Below, piece by piece: positions 35,240 through 44,335 of a DNA stretch of 48,864 nt (positions are counted from its first letter, which is position 1; each line of letters opens with the position of its first letter). Both the position numbers and the translations under genes were made by a program. The notes under the pieces are model-generated. The model worked only from the letters and a program-made list of their open reading frames with translations. It ran no database searches and was not told the DNA's origin. Location: the NCBI GenBank assembly GCA_038329845.1, contig JBBQNJ010000032.1, positions 1-48,864 of the forward strand. The letters are read 5' to 3'. This stretch comes from JBBQNJ01 sp038329845 (lineage in GTDB: Bacteria; Planctomycetota; Phycisphaerae; Tepidisphaerales; Tepidisphaeraceae).

Positions 35240-36004
35240 GTGATTCTCGAACAATTCGGCTTGCAGGGGAAAACCGCGCTGGTGACGGGCGCGGCGACGG
35301 GGCTGGGCGCGGCGATCGCCGCGGGATTGGCCCAGGCGGGGGCCGACATCATCGCGGTGCACCATTCCAGCCCGCCGCTGGAGACGCGGGCGAAGGTCGA
35401 ATCGGCCGGCAGACGGTTCACGCCGCTCGCCGCCGATCTAGGCGATCCGGCGTCGATGGGCGACTTGGTGGCCCGCGCCGGACAGTGCGCTGCGTGCATC
35501 GACATTCTCGTCAATAACGCCGGGATCATCCGGCGCGAAAATCTGCTCGATTTTTCCGAGGTCGACTGGGATGCGGTGATGAACGTCAACCTCAAGTCGA
35601 TGTTTCTGCTGTCGCAGCAAGTGGCTCGACGGATGGTTGATCGCGGCAAGGGGGGCAAGATCATCAACGTCGCGTCGATGCTGTCGTTCCAGGGGGGCAT
35701 TCGCGTTGCCTCCTACACCGCCAGCAAACACGGGGTGCTGGGGCTGACGCGAATCTTCGCCAATGAACTGGCCCCGCACCGCATCAATGTCAACGCCATC
35801 GCCCCGGGTTACATGGCCACGGCCAACACCAAGCCGTTGCGCGACGATCCCAAACGCAGCGCCGAGATTCTCGCCCGCATTCCGGCCGCGCGCTGGGGCG
35901 AAGGGTCGGACCTGCAGGGCGCGGCGGTCTTCCTCGCATCGAGCGCTTCAGATTATGTTCACGGCGCTGTCCTGCCGGTCGATGGCGGCTGGCTGTCACG
36001 ATAA
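35240..36004 (+). CDS. kduD: 2-deoxy-D-gluconate/3-ketoacid SDR (KduD-like)
   Basis: 254 residues from GTG 35240, chosen because AGGAG stands 8 nt upstream and the protein then starts like KduD (ILEQFGLQGKTALVTGAATG). TGAATGLG is the cofactor loop, NNAGIIRR and S plus YTASK are catalytic, APGYMATANTKPLR is a KduD-type segment, and VDGGWLSR the usual end. KduD reduces or oxidises 2-dehydro-3-deoxy-gluconate in pectin and alginate breakdown. The next gene, 17 bp downstream, is an unsaturated glucuronyl/galacturonyl hydrolase homologue, which supports a uronate pathway. Another gluconate SDR is possible. Confidence 0.8.
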   Translation: MILEQFGLQGKTALVTGAATGLGAAIAAGLAQAGADIIAVHHSSPPLETRAKVESAGRRFTPLAADLGDPASMGDLVARAGQCAACIDILVNNAGIIRRENLLDFSEVDWDAVMNVNLKSMFLLSQQVARRMVDRGKGGKIINVASMLSFQGGIRVASYTASKHGVLGLTRIFANELAPHRINVNAIAPGYMATANTKPLRDDPKRSAEILARIPAARWGEGSDLQGAAVFLASSASDYVHGAVLPVDGGWLSR

Positions 36005-36021
36005 TTTTTCTTGGAGCTTGG

Positions 36022-37071
36022 ATGCGAACCCTCGATCTGGCCATCGGGCTTTACGACAAGTACGCCTCGCTGGCCGAGGTGAAACACTATTACGGAATCA
36101 TGGCCATCTACGGCTTTTGCCGCGTGGCCGAGGCGTCGGGCGATCCCGCGCTGATGCGGCGGGCGAAGGAGATTCTCGGGCGTTTCCCCGACCGGATCGA
36201 GCATTCGCAGTACAACTTCGAGAACTATCGGATTGGCGGGCTGGCGCGAGCCTACATGGTCTTTCGCGGGCATGATCCCGCGGCGCGCGGACTGGTCCGC
36301 GACGCCGCCGAGCAGTTGATGAACGCTGCGCGCGATCCGCGCGGGATTTTCAAACACCCCCGGCGAGTCGCCGAGGAGTTGATCTGGATCGATGTGGCGA
36401 TGGCCGTCACGCCATTCCTGCTGTGGGCCGGGCTGACGTTCGACACCCCGCGATACATCGATGAAGCGGCGCAGCAGACGTTTTTGATGATCGAGGAGTT
36501 CGGTAATCCCGAGAACGGACTGCTTCATCAGTGCAAGAACTTCCGCGGTGCGGGAAAACTGAGCGATGATCACTGGTCGCGCGGCAACGCCTGGGGATAT
36601 TTCGCGCTGACCGAACTGGTGCAGTATCTCCCGGCCGATTCGCCGCACCGCCCGCGAGCGATCGAGATGTTCAGCGATTTATCCGAGGCGCTGCGGGTTT
36701 ATCAGAACGATCGCGGGCTGTGGCGGCAGGAAATTCCGTTGGCCGAAAGCTGGGAAGAATCCTCGGGGACCGGGCTGTTTCTGTATGGCTACGGGGTGGG
36801 AATGACGGCCGGGGTGCTGGATCGCGGGCGCTATCGCCCGGCATTCGATCGCGGCATCGAGGGACTGGTTCGCCATTGCATCGCGCCCGATCTCACCACG
36901 CTGCACTGCTGCAAAGGTTGCCTTTGCCCGGGCAAAGGGGATCGTCATGGGACGGTGGCGGCCTACCTCGAGGATGTTCACCCAGTGCCCAACGACGGCC
37001 ATAGCTTCGGGCCGTTCATGCTTGCCCTGGAGCAGGCGCATGCACTGGGGATTTTGACCGTGGACCGATGA
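36022..37071 (+). CDS. GH88/GH105 family unsaturated uronyl hydrolase
   Basis: 349 residues, (alpha/alpha)6 barrel type. WIDVAMAVTPFLLWAG carries one conserved Asp, HQCKNFRGAGKLSDDHWSRG and NAW the second Asp and the W-x-R-G-N-x-W motif. It removes a 4,5-unsaturated uronic residue from oligosaccharides made by lyases. GGAG lies 6 nt before ATG. No signal peptide, as expected of cytoplasmic GH105. It is cotranscribed with kduD (17-bp gap), so product uronate could be passed on to KduD after isomerisation, though no kduI is here. A Cys-rich segment CCKGCLCPGKG near 295 is unusual. Confidence 0.8.
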   Translation: MRTLDLAIGLYDKYASLAEVKHYYGIMAIYGFCRVAEASGDPALMRRAKEILGRFPDRIEHSQYNFENYRIGGLARAYMVFRGHDPAARGLVRDAAEQLMNAARDPRGIFKHPRRVAEELIWIDVAMAVTPFLLWAGLTFDTPRYIDEAAQQTFLMIEEFGNPENGLLHQCKNFRGAGKLSDDHWSRGNAWGYFALTELVQYLPADSPHRPRAIEMFSDLSEALRVYQNDRGLWRQEIPLAESWEESSGTGLFLYGYGVGMTAGVLDRGRYRPAFDRGIEGLVRHCIAPDLTTLHCCKGCLCPGKGDRHGTVAAYLEDVHPVPNDGHSFGPFMLALEQAHALGILTVDR

Positions 37072-37108
37072 CCGCGGACCGGCCGGGCCAGACCAGGCGG
37101 TGGGCGAA

Positions 37109-37471
37109 TCAACCGCCGCGATATTCACAGGCCGACGTGCAGGTCTCGTAGACGACGATCGCGCACAGATTCGAAAGTCCCGGCCGGATGCGATCCCACA
37201 GCCACTTGGCGATCATTTCGCTGCTCGGATTTTCCAGTCCCGCGATTTCGTTCAGGTAGTAGTGGTCCAGCTCACGGACGATCGGATCGACGATGCGCTT
37301 GATGTCGCCGTAGTCGATGAGGAACCCCTTGGCGGGGTCGATGGGACCTTCGACCATCACGTCGAACTTGAATGAGTGGCCGTGCAGCCGACGGCATTTG
37401 TGCCCATCGGGAAACGTCGGCAACCGGTGTGCGGCTTCAAAGAAAAACGACTTGCTCAGCTTCACGTTCAT
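37109..37471 (-). CDS. queD: 6-carboxy-tetrahydropterin synthase
   Basis: 120 residues from ATG 37471. Zinc ligands His15 (EAAHRL), His30 and His32 (RRLHGHSF) and catalytic Cys26 are all present. LIDYGDIKRIV and ELDHYYLNEI follow, and ENPSSEMIAKWLWDRI ends the fold. It converts dihydroneopterin triphosphate to the queuosine precursor. TACAAT lies 11 nt before ATG with no Shine-Dalgarno, which would give a leader of only a few bases. It is 36 bp upstream of nothing co-directional; the TMTC-like gene on the same strand lies upstream of it. Confidence 0.9.
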   Translation of the reverse strand: MNVKLSKSFFFEAAHRLPTFPDGHKCRRLHGHSFKFDVMVEGPIDPAKGFLIDYGDIKRIVDPIVRELDHYYLNEIAGLENPSSEMIAKWLWDRIRPGLSNLCAIVVYETCTSACEYRGG

Positions 37472-37507
37472 TGGCGAATGCGATTGTAGACCAAGGCGGC
37501 GTGGCAA

Positions 37508-39565
37508 TCACGGGGGCAGGGCGCGTCCGTGGTGGGCGAGGAATTGCTCGATCCCGGGACGAAGGGCGGGATCCAGTTTCGCCGCCCGCGAATATTGCTC
37601 GATCGCCCGCTCGAATCGCGCGGCCCGCCACAGCGCCCCGGCGTAATTGGCGCGGATCGCGCCCGAGCGAGGCGCCTGCGCAATTGCCGCCTGATAATGC
37701 GCGATCGCTTCATCGAGTTTTCCCGAATCGCGCAGCAGGTTGGCCAGGTTGTGATGCGCCGGGGCATTCCCGGGCTGAATCACCAGCGCTGCGCGATAAT
37801 GTTCGGCGGCCTCGGCGGTTCGGCCCAGTCGCTCGAGCGCCACGGCGAGGTTGTAATGCGCCGTGGCGTAACCCGGGTTGATCTCTATCGCCCGGCGGAA
37901 CTTCTCGATCGCCGCTTCCGTGCGGCCCTGCTCGAGCAGGGCGCTGCCCCAACTGTTGAACGCATCGGGAAGACGCGGCTGGGGGTTCATCGCCGCGTCG
38001 CGCTCGGTGGCGATGCGGAACTGCTCGATCGCCGCGTCCACCTCACCGTCATCCAGCAGGCTTACCCCCACTTCCCCGTGCGTTTCCGCCAATTCGGGCG
38101 CTAGTTCCAATGCCCGGCGGTATTCGGCCTTGGCCTGGGCTTTGAGGCTCGCCGCCTGATCGCCTCGTCCCTCGCGGTGAGCTTGCTCCATCTTCGCGGC
38201 TAAAGCGTGTCCGAGGTTGACATGGACCATCCAACTGCGCGGATTGTGCCGGACCGTGGCCCGCCAGAGCGACTGGGAGTCGTGATAGATTCGAGCCTGG
38301 TTGAAGGTGAGGACTCCGAGGATTGCCAATAGTGGCGAGAGGGCGATCGGCCCGGCGACCGCGGCGCCCCCTGCCCAGCGCCGCCACGCCAGCGCCATTC
38401 CCGCGGCCAATGCGCCGATCATCGCCATGCTCGCGTGATACTGGAAATGATCCGCGACGAACGAGTACCGCATCGGATAGACATTCACGAACCCCAAGGC
38501 GGGTGCGAGCGTGCCGAGGTAGATCAACGCCGCGGTGAGGGCCCCGCGTCCGATGCGACGGCGAAAAATCGCCAGCAGCGCGATCGCCACGAGCAGCGCC
38601 AGGGGAAACATCCATTGGCGCCAGTCCGTCGGATCGATTGTCCACTTCGGGTAGATGAACGACAGGTTCACCGGCCAGAGCAGGGATGCGAAGTAGAACC
38701 AAACCGCGCGGGAGGCGATGAGAAGCCGATCAAGAAAGGTCCACGACCACTCAACGCCGCAGGCCCCGACATGGATGCGCTCGAGCCAGGCCGTCAGACC
38801 GGCCAGCGCTGCGCCCGCGATGCACATCGGCATCAGCGCCAGCAGATCGGCGCGGCTCAGCCGGCGGCGTTTCCACCAGAGGATCAGGACCAGGGCCGCC
38901 GGCAACGTGGCGGTGACGGTCTTACTGAGCAGCGCCGCCAGGAACAGCAGCAGCGCCAGCGCAACCCCGCGCCGCGATGGGGGCCGCGAGAAGTCGCGCG
39001 GCATCGCCCGCAGATAGACCAGCGCCGCGCCGAGATAGAACACGCCGGACAAAACGTTCTTCCGCTCGGTGATCCACGCGACCGACTCAACGGCCACGGG
39101 GTGCAATGCAAAGAGCCATCCGGCAGCGAGCGCGCCGGGAACGTCCAGCCATCGCAGAACCCGCCACAGCAGCACCGCCGCCGTCGCGTGCAGCAGCACG
39201 TTGGTCAAGTGGTAGCCGCTGGGGCGCAGACCCCAGAGTTGATGCTCGATCCAGAACGTGGTGTAAACCGCCGGGTAATATTGCGGCGAGGAACGCGGCT
39301 CGGTCCAGATGCGAAGAAGCCCGGAGAAGTCACGAAGATTCGCGTTTTCTGTCAGATAATCGGCGTCATCCCAGATCGTTCCTGCGCTCAGCGCCGGGGC
39401 GTACGCGATCAGCGCCGCCAGCGTGATCGCCGCGCCGGCGGCGACGGCGGCGACAGTGGACCCGGGTGACCCGAGGGACCCGGGGTATCCGGGGAATGGC
39501 CATCGCCGCGGACTGCCGCCGCCCTTGGGTTGGGATCGTCGAGTTGGATTGGTGTGCCGGGTCAT
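37508..39565 (-). CDS. Membrane TPR protein resembling TMTC O-mannosyltransferases
   Basis: 685 residues from ATG 39565 (GAGG nearby); a longer start at 39634 is possible. The first 440 residues hold about 10 hydrophobic helices with GT-C-type sequence: WDDADYLTEN (acidic first loop), YHLTNVLLHATAAVLLW, LHPVAVESVAWITERKNVLS and LLWPVNLSFIYPKW. The C-terminal 210 residues carry about six TPR units (for example AIEKFRRAIEINPGYATAHY). Eukaryotic TMTC1-4 share this layout and O-mannosylate cadherins; bacterial relatives are common in planctomycetes with unproven function. A role in surface protein glycosylation is inference. Confidence 0.75.
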   Translation of the reverse strand: MTRHTNPTRRSQPKGGGSPRRWPFPGYPGSLGSPGSTVAAVAAGAAITLAALIAYAPALSAGTIWDDADYLTENANLRDFSGLLRIWTEPRSSPQYYPAVYTTFWIEHQLWGLRPSGYHLTNVLLHATAAVLLWRVLRWLDVPGALAAGWLFALHPVAVESVAWITERKNVLSGVFYLGAALVYLRAMPRDFSRPPSRRGVALALLLFLAALLSKTVTATLPAALVLILWWKRRRLSRADLLALMPMCIAGAALAGLTAWLERIHVGACGVEWSWTFLDRLLIASRAVWFYFASLLWPVNLSFIYPKWTIDPTDWRQWMFPLALLVAIALLAIFRRRIGRGALTAALIYLGTLAPALGFVNVYPMRYSFVADHFQYHASMAMIGALAAGMALAWRRWAGGAAVAGPIALSPLLAILGVLTFNQARIYHDSQSLWRATVRHNPRSWMVHVNLGHALAAKMEQAHREGRGDQAASLKAQAKAEYRRALELAPELAETHGEVGVSLLDDGEVDAAIEQFRIATERDAAMNPQPRLPDAFNSWGSALLEQGRTEAAIEKFRRAIEINPGYATAHYNLAVALERLGRTAEAAEHYRAALVIQPGNAPAHHNLANLLRDSGKLDEAIAHYQAAIAQAPRSGAIRANYAGALWRAARFERAIEQYSRAAKLDPALRPGIEQFLAHHGRALPP

Positions 39566-39614
39566 TGACCTCGACGCGATGATATCGTCGAGGCGGGTCG
39601 ATGGTGAAACAAAG

Positions 39615-39648
39615 ACGGACCGAAGGGGAGCCACCGCCTTCGGTCCGT
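39615..39648 (-). terminator. Perfect 12-bp hairpin upstream of the TMTC-like gene
   Basis: acggaccgaagg (39615-39626) pairs exactly with ccttcggtccgt (39637-39648) over a 10-nt loop. On the minus strand it is followed by tctttgtttc, a moderate T-rich tract. No minus-strand gene ends here, so it may instead be a leader structure of the TMTC-like gene. Confidence 0.4.
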
Positions 39649-39740
39649 TGACAAAACAAAATTAGTTTAAGTCAAGATAACACACCTTGGCGCATCGTCA
39701 ATATCCTTTCGTAGAAATTCAATCCTGATGCTTCGTGTCG

Positions 39741-39804
39741 CGGCGAAGAAATTCCAACGCGAAGAAATTCCAACGCGAAGACGCGAAGGCGCGAAGAGCA
39801 GAGA
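39741..39804. repeat. Decayed family D repeats
   Basis: 'aacgcgaagaaattcc' occurs about twice, followed by 'aacgcgaagacgcgaaggcg' and 'cgaagag'. Part of the 478-bp gap 39566-40043 that also has the hairpin and family E units; no gene seen. Confidence 0.75.
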
Positions 39805-39860
39805 TGAACCGCTCGACTTGTTCGACCCGTCCCTGCGTCCCTCGGTCACACCACACGCGC

Positions 39861-39962
39861 CCCAGCCGAGGGTGGCTGTGCCAGACACCAGGCGCACCAC
39901 GGGTGAGCGTGGCTGTGTCACATACCACTCGCACCACGGCCGAGGGTGGCTGTGTCACATCG
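39861..39962. repeat. Family E repeat ('gccgagggtggctgtg')
   Basis: Three units of about 40 bp, each with 'gggtggctgtg' (or 'gagcgtggctgtg') followed by cc/tcacataccac-like bases and 'gcaccacgg'. An inverted, more decayed pair is at 41832-41884. 'TACACT' near 40002 may be the -10 box of the downstream transporter. Confidence 0.75.
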
Positions 39963-40043
39963 TCCGCGGCTTGTTCTCCCCTAGTCAAGACCCGGCCAAT
40001 GTCTACACTATTCGACTCGGGTTTTTTTCGGAGAGCATGAAAA

Positions 40044-41825
40044 ATGTCGTCCCTGTTGTCCTTGTTGCATGATGTAGGCTCGATCGCCCACATCGTTTTT
40101 ATCATCAGTGTCGTTGCGGCGCTGGGGCTTGCCATGGGCAGCCTGAAGTATCGTGGGATCGGGCTGGGGATCGCCGGCGTGCTGTTCGCCGGGCTGATCG
40201 TCGGGCATTTCGTCGGGAAGAATCAGCTTTCCCGAGAACTCGACCTCCGTGAGCAGATCAAGAGCGCCCCCGTCGGCAGCGACCAAGCCGCCGCCGCCAG
40301 CGAACATCTCACCGAGTTGGAAAAAGCCATCGAGGGGCGCAAGCACATCTTCGAGTTCGCCCGCGAGTTCGGATTGATCCTCTTTGTCTACGCCATCGGC
40401 ATGCAGGTCGGGCCGGGGTTCGTCGCATCGCTGCGCAAGCAGGGGCTGCCGCTGAACATCATGGCCGGCTCGATCGTGATTCTCGGTGCCGTGATCACCG
40501 TGGGCATCATTAAGCTGACAAACGTCGGGGCCCCCGTCGCCGTGGGATTGTTTTCCGGGGGCACGACCAACACTCCCAGCCTCGCCGCCGCCCAACAGGC
40601 CCTCAAGAGCGTCGGTGCCAGCGAAGACGTGCGTAAGCTTCCCAGTCTCGGTTACGCCGTGGCCTATCCGTTCGGGATCATCGGGATCATCGTCGCCATG
40701 CTGGGGGTGCGCTTTGCGTTCCGGGTCGATCCTCAGAAGGAATCCGAGGCGATCGCGGCGATGAAGAAGACGACCGAGACGCCGGTCGCCCGGCTGAACA
40801 TCCGCATCACCAACCCCAATCTCAAGGGCGTGCCGCTGCGCCGGGTGCCGGGCCTGCGCGACAACGGGGTGGTGATCAGCCGCATCCTCAAGAAAGACGA
40901 GATTCATCTGGCCCAGCCCGACACGGTGCTGGACCTGGGCGACGTGGTGCTGGCGGTCGGTTCTCCCGAGCGTTTGGAGGAACTGCGGCTGGTGCTGGGC
41001 GAAAACAGCGATGCGGACCTGCGCGAGATGCCCACCAACATCACCAGCCGCCGCGTGATCGTCACGCGTTCTGGCGCGTTGGGCAAGACGGTCGAGCAGC
41101 TCGAGATGCGGCAGCGATTCGGCGTGAGTGTGACCCGCATCACCCGTTCGGAAGTGGATATCCCCGCCGGCGGCGTGCGGATCATTTTCGGCGACAACCT
41201 GCTGATCGTGGGCGAACCTGAGGGGATCGCCGCCGCGGCCCGTGAGCTGGGCGATTCGACCAAGCAATTGAATCACCCCCAGGTGATCCCGGTCTTCGTG
41301 GGCATCGCGTTGGGCGTGCTGCTGGGAACGCTGTCGTTCACGATTCCCGGCATGTCGGCCCCGGTGAAGCTGGGCCTTGCCGGCGGGCCGCTGGTGGTGG
41401 CCATCATCCTCAGCCGGCTGGGGCACTTCGGGCCGCTGGTCTGGTACATGCCGCTGAGCGCTAACTTTATTCTCCGCGAAGTGGGGATCGTGCTGTTTTT
41501 GGCGAGTGTGGGCTTGATGAGCGGCGACAAGTTCCTCGCCACTCTGCAAGGACCGGGCCTGACTTGGATGGCTCTGGCGGCGATCATCACCCTGGTTCCG
41601 CTGCTAGCGGTCGGATTCATCGCCCGGGCGGTCTACAAGTTAAATTACCTGTCGATCTGCGGCCTGCTTGCCGGCAGCATGACCGACCCGCCCGCCCTGG
41701 CCTTCGCCGGCGCCATCACCGGCTCCGAAGCCCCGAGTGTCTCCTACGCCACCGTCTATCCGCTGGTCATGCTTCTTCGCGTCCTGAGCGCCCAGGCAAT
41801 CGTGCTTCTATTTCTGAATGGGTAG
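40044..41825 (+). CDS. AspT/YidE-type transporter with two TrkA-C domains
   Basis: 593 residues. Two membrane halves of about five helices each (roughly 15-235 and 420-590) surround two regulatory RCK_C/TrkA-C domains (about 250-335 and 340-410). Conserved loops SGGTTNTPSLAAAQQAL in the first half and GLLAGSMTDPPALAFAGA in the second identify the aspartate:alanine exchanger superfamily (AAE). Characterised AspT swaps aspartate for alanine to generate proton-motive force; other members (YidE, YbjL) have uncertain substrates. GGAG is 10 nt upstream. An extra roughly 45-residue charged segment (about 55-100) lies after the second helix. Confidence 0.8.
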   Translation: MSSLLSLLHDVGSIAHIVFIISVVAALGLAMGSLKYRGIGLGIAGVLFAGLIVGHFVGKNQLSRELDLREQIKSAPVGSDQAAAASEHLTELEKAIEGRKHIFEFAREFGLILFVYAIGMQVGPGFVASLRKQGLPLNIMAGSIVILGAVITVGIIKLTNVGAPVAVGLFSGGTTNTPSLAAAQQALKSVGASEDVRKLPSLGYAVAYPFGIIGIIVAMLGVRFAFRVDPQKESEAIAAMKKTTETPVARLNIRITNPNLKGVPLRRVPGLRDNGVVISRILKKDEIHLAQPDTVLDLGDVVLAVGSPERLEELRLVLGENSDADLREMPTNITSRRVIVTRSGALGKTVEQLEMRQRFGVSVTRITRSEVDIPAGGVRIIFGDNLLIVGEPEGIAAAARELGDSTKQLNHPQVIPVFVGIALGVLLGTLSFTIPGMSAPVKLGLAGGPLVVAIILSRLGHFGPLVWYMPLSANFILREVGIVLFLASVGLMSGDKFLATLQGPGLTWMALAAIITLVPLLAVGFIARAVYKLNYLSICGLLAGSMTDPPALAFAGAITGSEAPSVSYATVYPLVMLLRVLSAQAIVLLFLNG

Positions 41826-41831
41826 GGACGG

Positions 41832-41884
41832 GGCACAGCCGCTCTTGGCTGTGGATGTTACACCGCCACCCTCGGCTGTGGGGT
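41832..41884. repeat. Inverted family E units
   Basis: 'cacagccgctcttggctgtg' is a near palindrome; 'caccctcggctgtgg' is the reverse of the unit at 39861-39962. It lies directly after the transporter stop, between convergent genes, and could form a hairpin. Confidence 0.7.
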
Positions 41885-41947
41885 AGACGCCGCCGAGCGA
41901 ACGCGTCGGCGGATCCTCGGCCACCTCGGGAATCGCTCGGCACTCGA

Positions 41948-42781
41948 TCAAAGCGCAGTGCGATGGGCATCCACCATCGAGGCCACTTTCGTGGCTCGCT
42001 CGAACGCGGCGGCTAGGAACGATGTTTCATCGCCTTCCCAGTTCCCCGGCCGTTTGCCTACTTCCAGAGTCAACGGGCCGTTGTACGACGACTGGGCGAT
42101 TAGTTTCGTCGCCTGCTCCCAGTCCAACTTGCCCGTGAAGGGCAGGGCGTGCTGATCCTTAACGCCATCGTTTTCGTGAACGTGCAGGGAAAAGAGGCGA
42201 TCGCCATATCGGCGGACGAACTCGAACCCGTCGCCGATCATGTGACCGTGGCCAAGATCGTAGCAGATGCCCAACCGGGGCGAGTCGATCATGCCCAGAA
42301 CTCGATCGAGCAGCGGCTTGTTGCCGCCCAATGAAAACAGGTTTTCCAGCGCGATGCGGATGTCGTAACGTTCCAGATCGCCCAGCAGTGCGTCGAACGT
42401 TCGAGCGAACCGCTCGGCGCAGGCGTCCAAGACGTCGGTTTCGCTGTCTCGTTGGAGGTGCATGACGATGGTGTGGCCCTCGAGGCGGCGGGTCATTCGG
42501 ATACGATTGCGCACCAATTCGATTCCCGCCTGCTGCGCCCAGGGCTTGGGGCTGGTCCACTGTTTTTCCCGGCCGCTGGAGGCGTGCAGATCGTCCATCG
42601 TGAGGTTTAACTCATCCAGCCAGCGCGCGATCTGGTCGATCTCGCTGTCGTGGTAGATGAAATCGTCGCCCCAGTGGTGAATCCACTGGGTGCGGGTGAA
42701 GCCCGCCGCGGCGAGGCCCTGGAGTTCGGGCAGCGGGTCGCCGTCCTGGCGAACGTAATCGTTGTTCATCGCGATCTGCAT
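41948..42781 (-). CDS. Sugar phosphate isomerase/epimerase (AP endonuclease 2-like TIM barrel)
   Basis: 277 residues, ATG 42781 with AAGGAG 6 nt upstream. Motifs run HIVMH-like (GHTIVMHLQ), IALENLF (Glu ligand), ICYDLGHGHMIG (Asp and His ligands), LHVHENDG and, at the end, LTLEVG (Glu). That is the divalent-metal site of xylose-isomerase-like enzymes such as tagatose epimerases, hydroxypyruvate isomerase and IolE/IolI. The exact sugar is unknown. Single gene, no pathway neighbours. Confidence 0.8.
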   Translation of the reverse strand: MQIAMNNDYVRQDGDPLPELQGLAAAGFTRTQWIHHWGDDFIYHDSEIDQIARWLDELNLTMDDLHASSGREKQWTSPKPWAQQAGIELVRNRIRMTRRLEGHTIVMHLQRDSETDVLDACAERFARTFDALLGDLERYDIRIALENLFSLGGNKPLLDRVLGMIDSPRLGICYDLGHGHMIGDGFEFVRRYGDRLFSLHVHENDGVKDQHALPFTGKLDWEQATKLIAQSSYNGPLTLEVGKRPGNWEGDETSFLAAAFERATKVASMVDAHRTAL

Positions 42782-43030
42782 GGCGAACTCCTTGGAATAA
42801 ACGCTGACGAAATTGCCCGTGGAGGAACCGCGCGCGTCACCATTGTACCCGCAATGGGTATTTGAACTATGGCCGCGTCGCCTTGGACGCCGCTGGCGTG
42901 CTCACGGTTCGTGACGAATCTGGCGCGTTCCGCTCGCTTGCGTCCCTCGCCCCCTCACCCCTTCACCCCCTCACCTCCTGATCCCCCTGATTTGCCCTCG
43001 GGTGGCGATTGGATTATCTGACGCCGGAGC

Positions 43031-44335
43031 ATGACCCTCTTCCAGATTGGCGCGGTGATCCTCACGCTGGCGGCGTTGTTCGCGTACATCAACTACCGCT
43101 GGATCCACCTGCCCACCACGATCGGGGCGATGATCGTGGCCCTGGCCATGTCGTTGATCCTGGTGATCGTCGGAGAGACCGGCCAGGTCGGTCACGAGGT
43201 CATCGAGCAGGCCAAGCGGATGCTCGAACGCATCGACTTCGAGCAGACGCTGCTTAACGGGATGCTCGGGTTCCTGCTGTTCGCCGGGGCGCTGCATGTA
43301 GATCTGAGCGACCTGGCGAGTGAGAAATGGGACGTGGCGCTGCTGGCCACGGTGGGGGTGGTTGCCAGCACATTCATCGTCGGATCGCTCAGTTATCTGC
43401 TGTTCCAGACGATGGGGCTGAAGGTCGAGTTCCTGCATTGTCTGCTGTTCGGAGCGCTGATCTCCCCGACCGACCCGATCGCGGTGCTGGGGGTCCTCAA
43501 GACGGCCCGCGCGCCCAAGAGCCTGGAGGTGAAGATCGCCGGAGAATCGCTGTTCAACGATGGGATCGGGGTGGTGGTGTTCATCGTCCTGCTGTCGTTC
43601 ACCCGCACTGAGTCGCCGATCACCTTCGGGCACGTGATGCTGCTGCTGGCCGAAGAAACGCTTGGTGGCGTACTGTTCGGGCTGGCGATCGGCTACCTGG
43701 CCTACCAGATGCTCAAGCGGGTGAACAATTACCAAGTTGAGGTGCTGATCACGTTGGCGCTGGTGATGGGGGGATATTCGCTGGCCATGGCCATCCACAC
43801 CTCCGGGCCGATCGCCATCGTGGTGGCCGGGCTGCTCATCGGCAATCATGGACGCGCCTTCGCCATGAGCGATGTAACCCGCGAACATCTCGACACGTTC
43901 TGGGAACTGATCGACGAGGTCCTGAACGTGGTGCTATTCGTGCTGATCGGGCTGGAGCTGATGGTCATGCCGCTGGACTGGAAATATCTGCTTGCCGGGG
44001 GGCTGGCGATCCCGATGGTGCTGCTGGCGCGGTTGTTGAGCGTGGGGGCGATGATTCAGACGCTGCGCTTCGCCCGAAGCGTCGATCGCGGGGCGATCCG
44101 CATCCTCACCTGGGCGGGTCTGCGCGGGGGGATCAGCGTGGCGTTGGCCCTGTCGCTGCCGTACGCCATCGGCGAGAGCCGCAGCCTGCTGATCGCCACC
44201 ACTTACGCGGTGGTGATTTTCTCGATCCTCGTGCAGGGGTTGACCATCGGGAGGCTGGTCAAGTCGGTGGTGGGCGAACCGCAAGCCAGCTCGAACATGA
44301 AAAACGTCCCGGACGGTCCTACAGTGTCGCTGTGA
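43031..44335 (+). CDS. Sodium/proton antiporter, CPA1 (NhaP-like)
   Basis: 434 residues with about 12 helices. GALISPTDPIAVL and GESLFNDGIGVVVF are the ion-binding motifs, the Asp in each being conserved in CPA1. TWAGLRGGISVALALSLP is the late conserved loop. It exchanges Na+ for H+ across the inner membrane. The stop overlaps the GTG start of a lipoprotein by 4 nt, so both are coupled. The 249-bp gap upstream has a poly-pyrimidine 'caccccttcacccc' run and no gene. The ribosome site (GGAGC) lies very close to ATG. Confidence 0.88.
   Translation: MTLFQIGAVILTLAALFAYINYRWIHLPTTIGAMIVALAMSLILVIVGETGQVGHEVIEQAKRMLERIDFEQTLLNGMLGFLLFAGALHVDLSDLASEKWDVALLATVGVVASTFIVGSLSYLLFQTMGLKVEFLHCLLFGALISPTDPIAVLGVLKTARAPKSLEVKIAGESLFNDGIGVVVFIVLLSFTRTESPITFGHVMLLLAEETLGGVLFGLAIGYLAYQMLKRVNNYQVEVLITLALVMGGYSLAMAIHTSGPIAIVVAGLLIGNHGRAFAMSDVTREHLDTFWELIDEVLNVVLFVLIGLELMVMPLDWKYLLAGGLAIPMVLLARLLSVGAMIQTLRFARSVDRGAIRILTWAGLRGGISVALALSLPYAIGESRSLLIATTYAVVIFSILVQGLTIGRLVKSVVGEPQASSNMKNVPDGPTVSL

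Noticed and set aside
40008..41549. 513-codon open frame opposite the AspT-like transporter
   Set aside because: His/Gln/Asp-rich antisense shadow; the plus strand has membrane helices and conserved loops.
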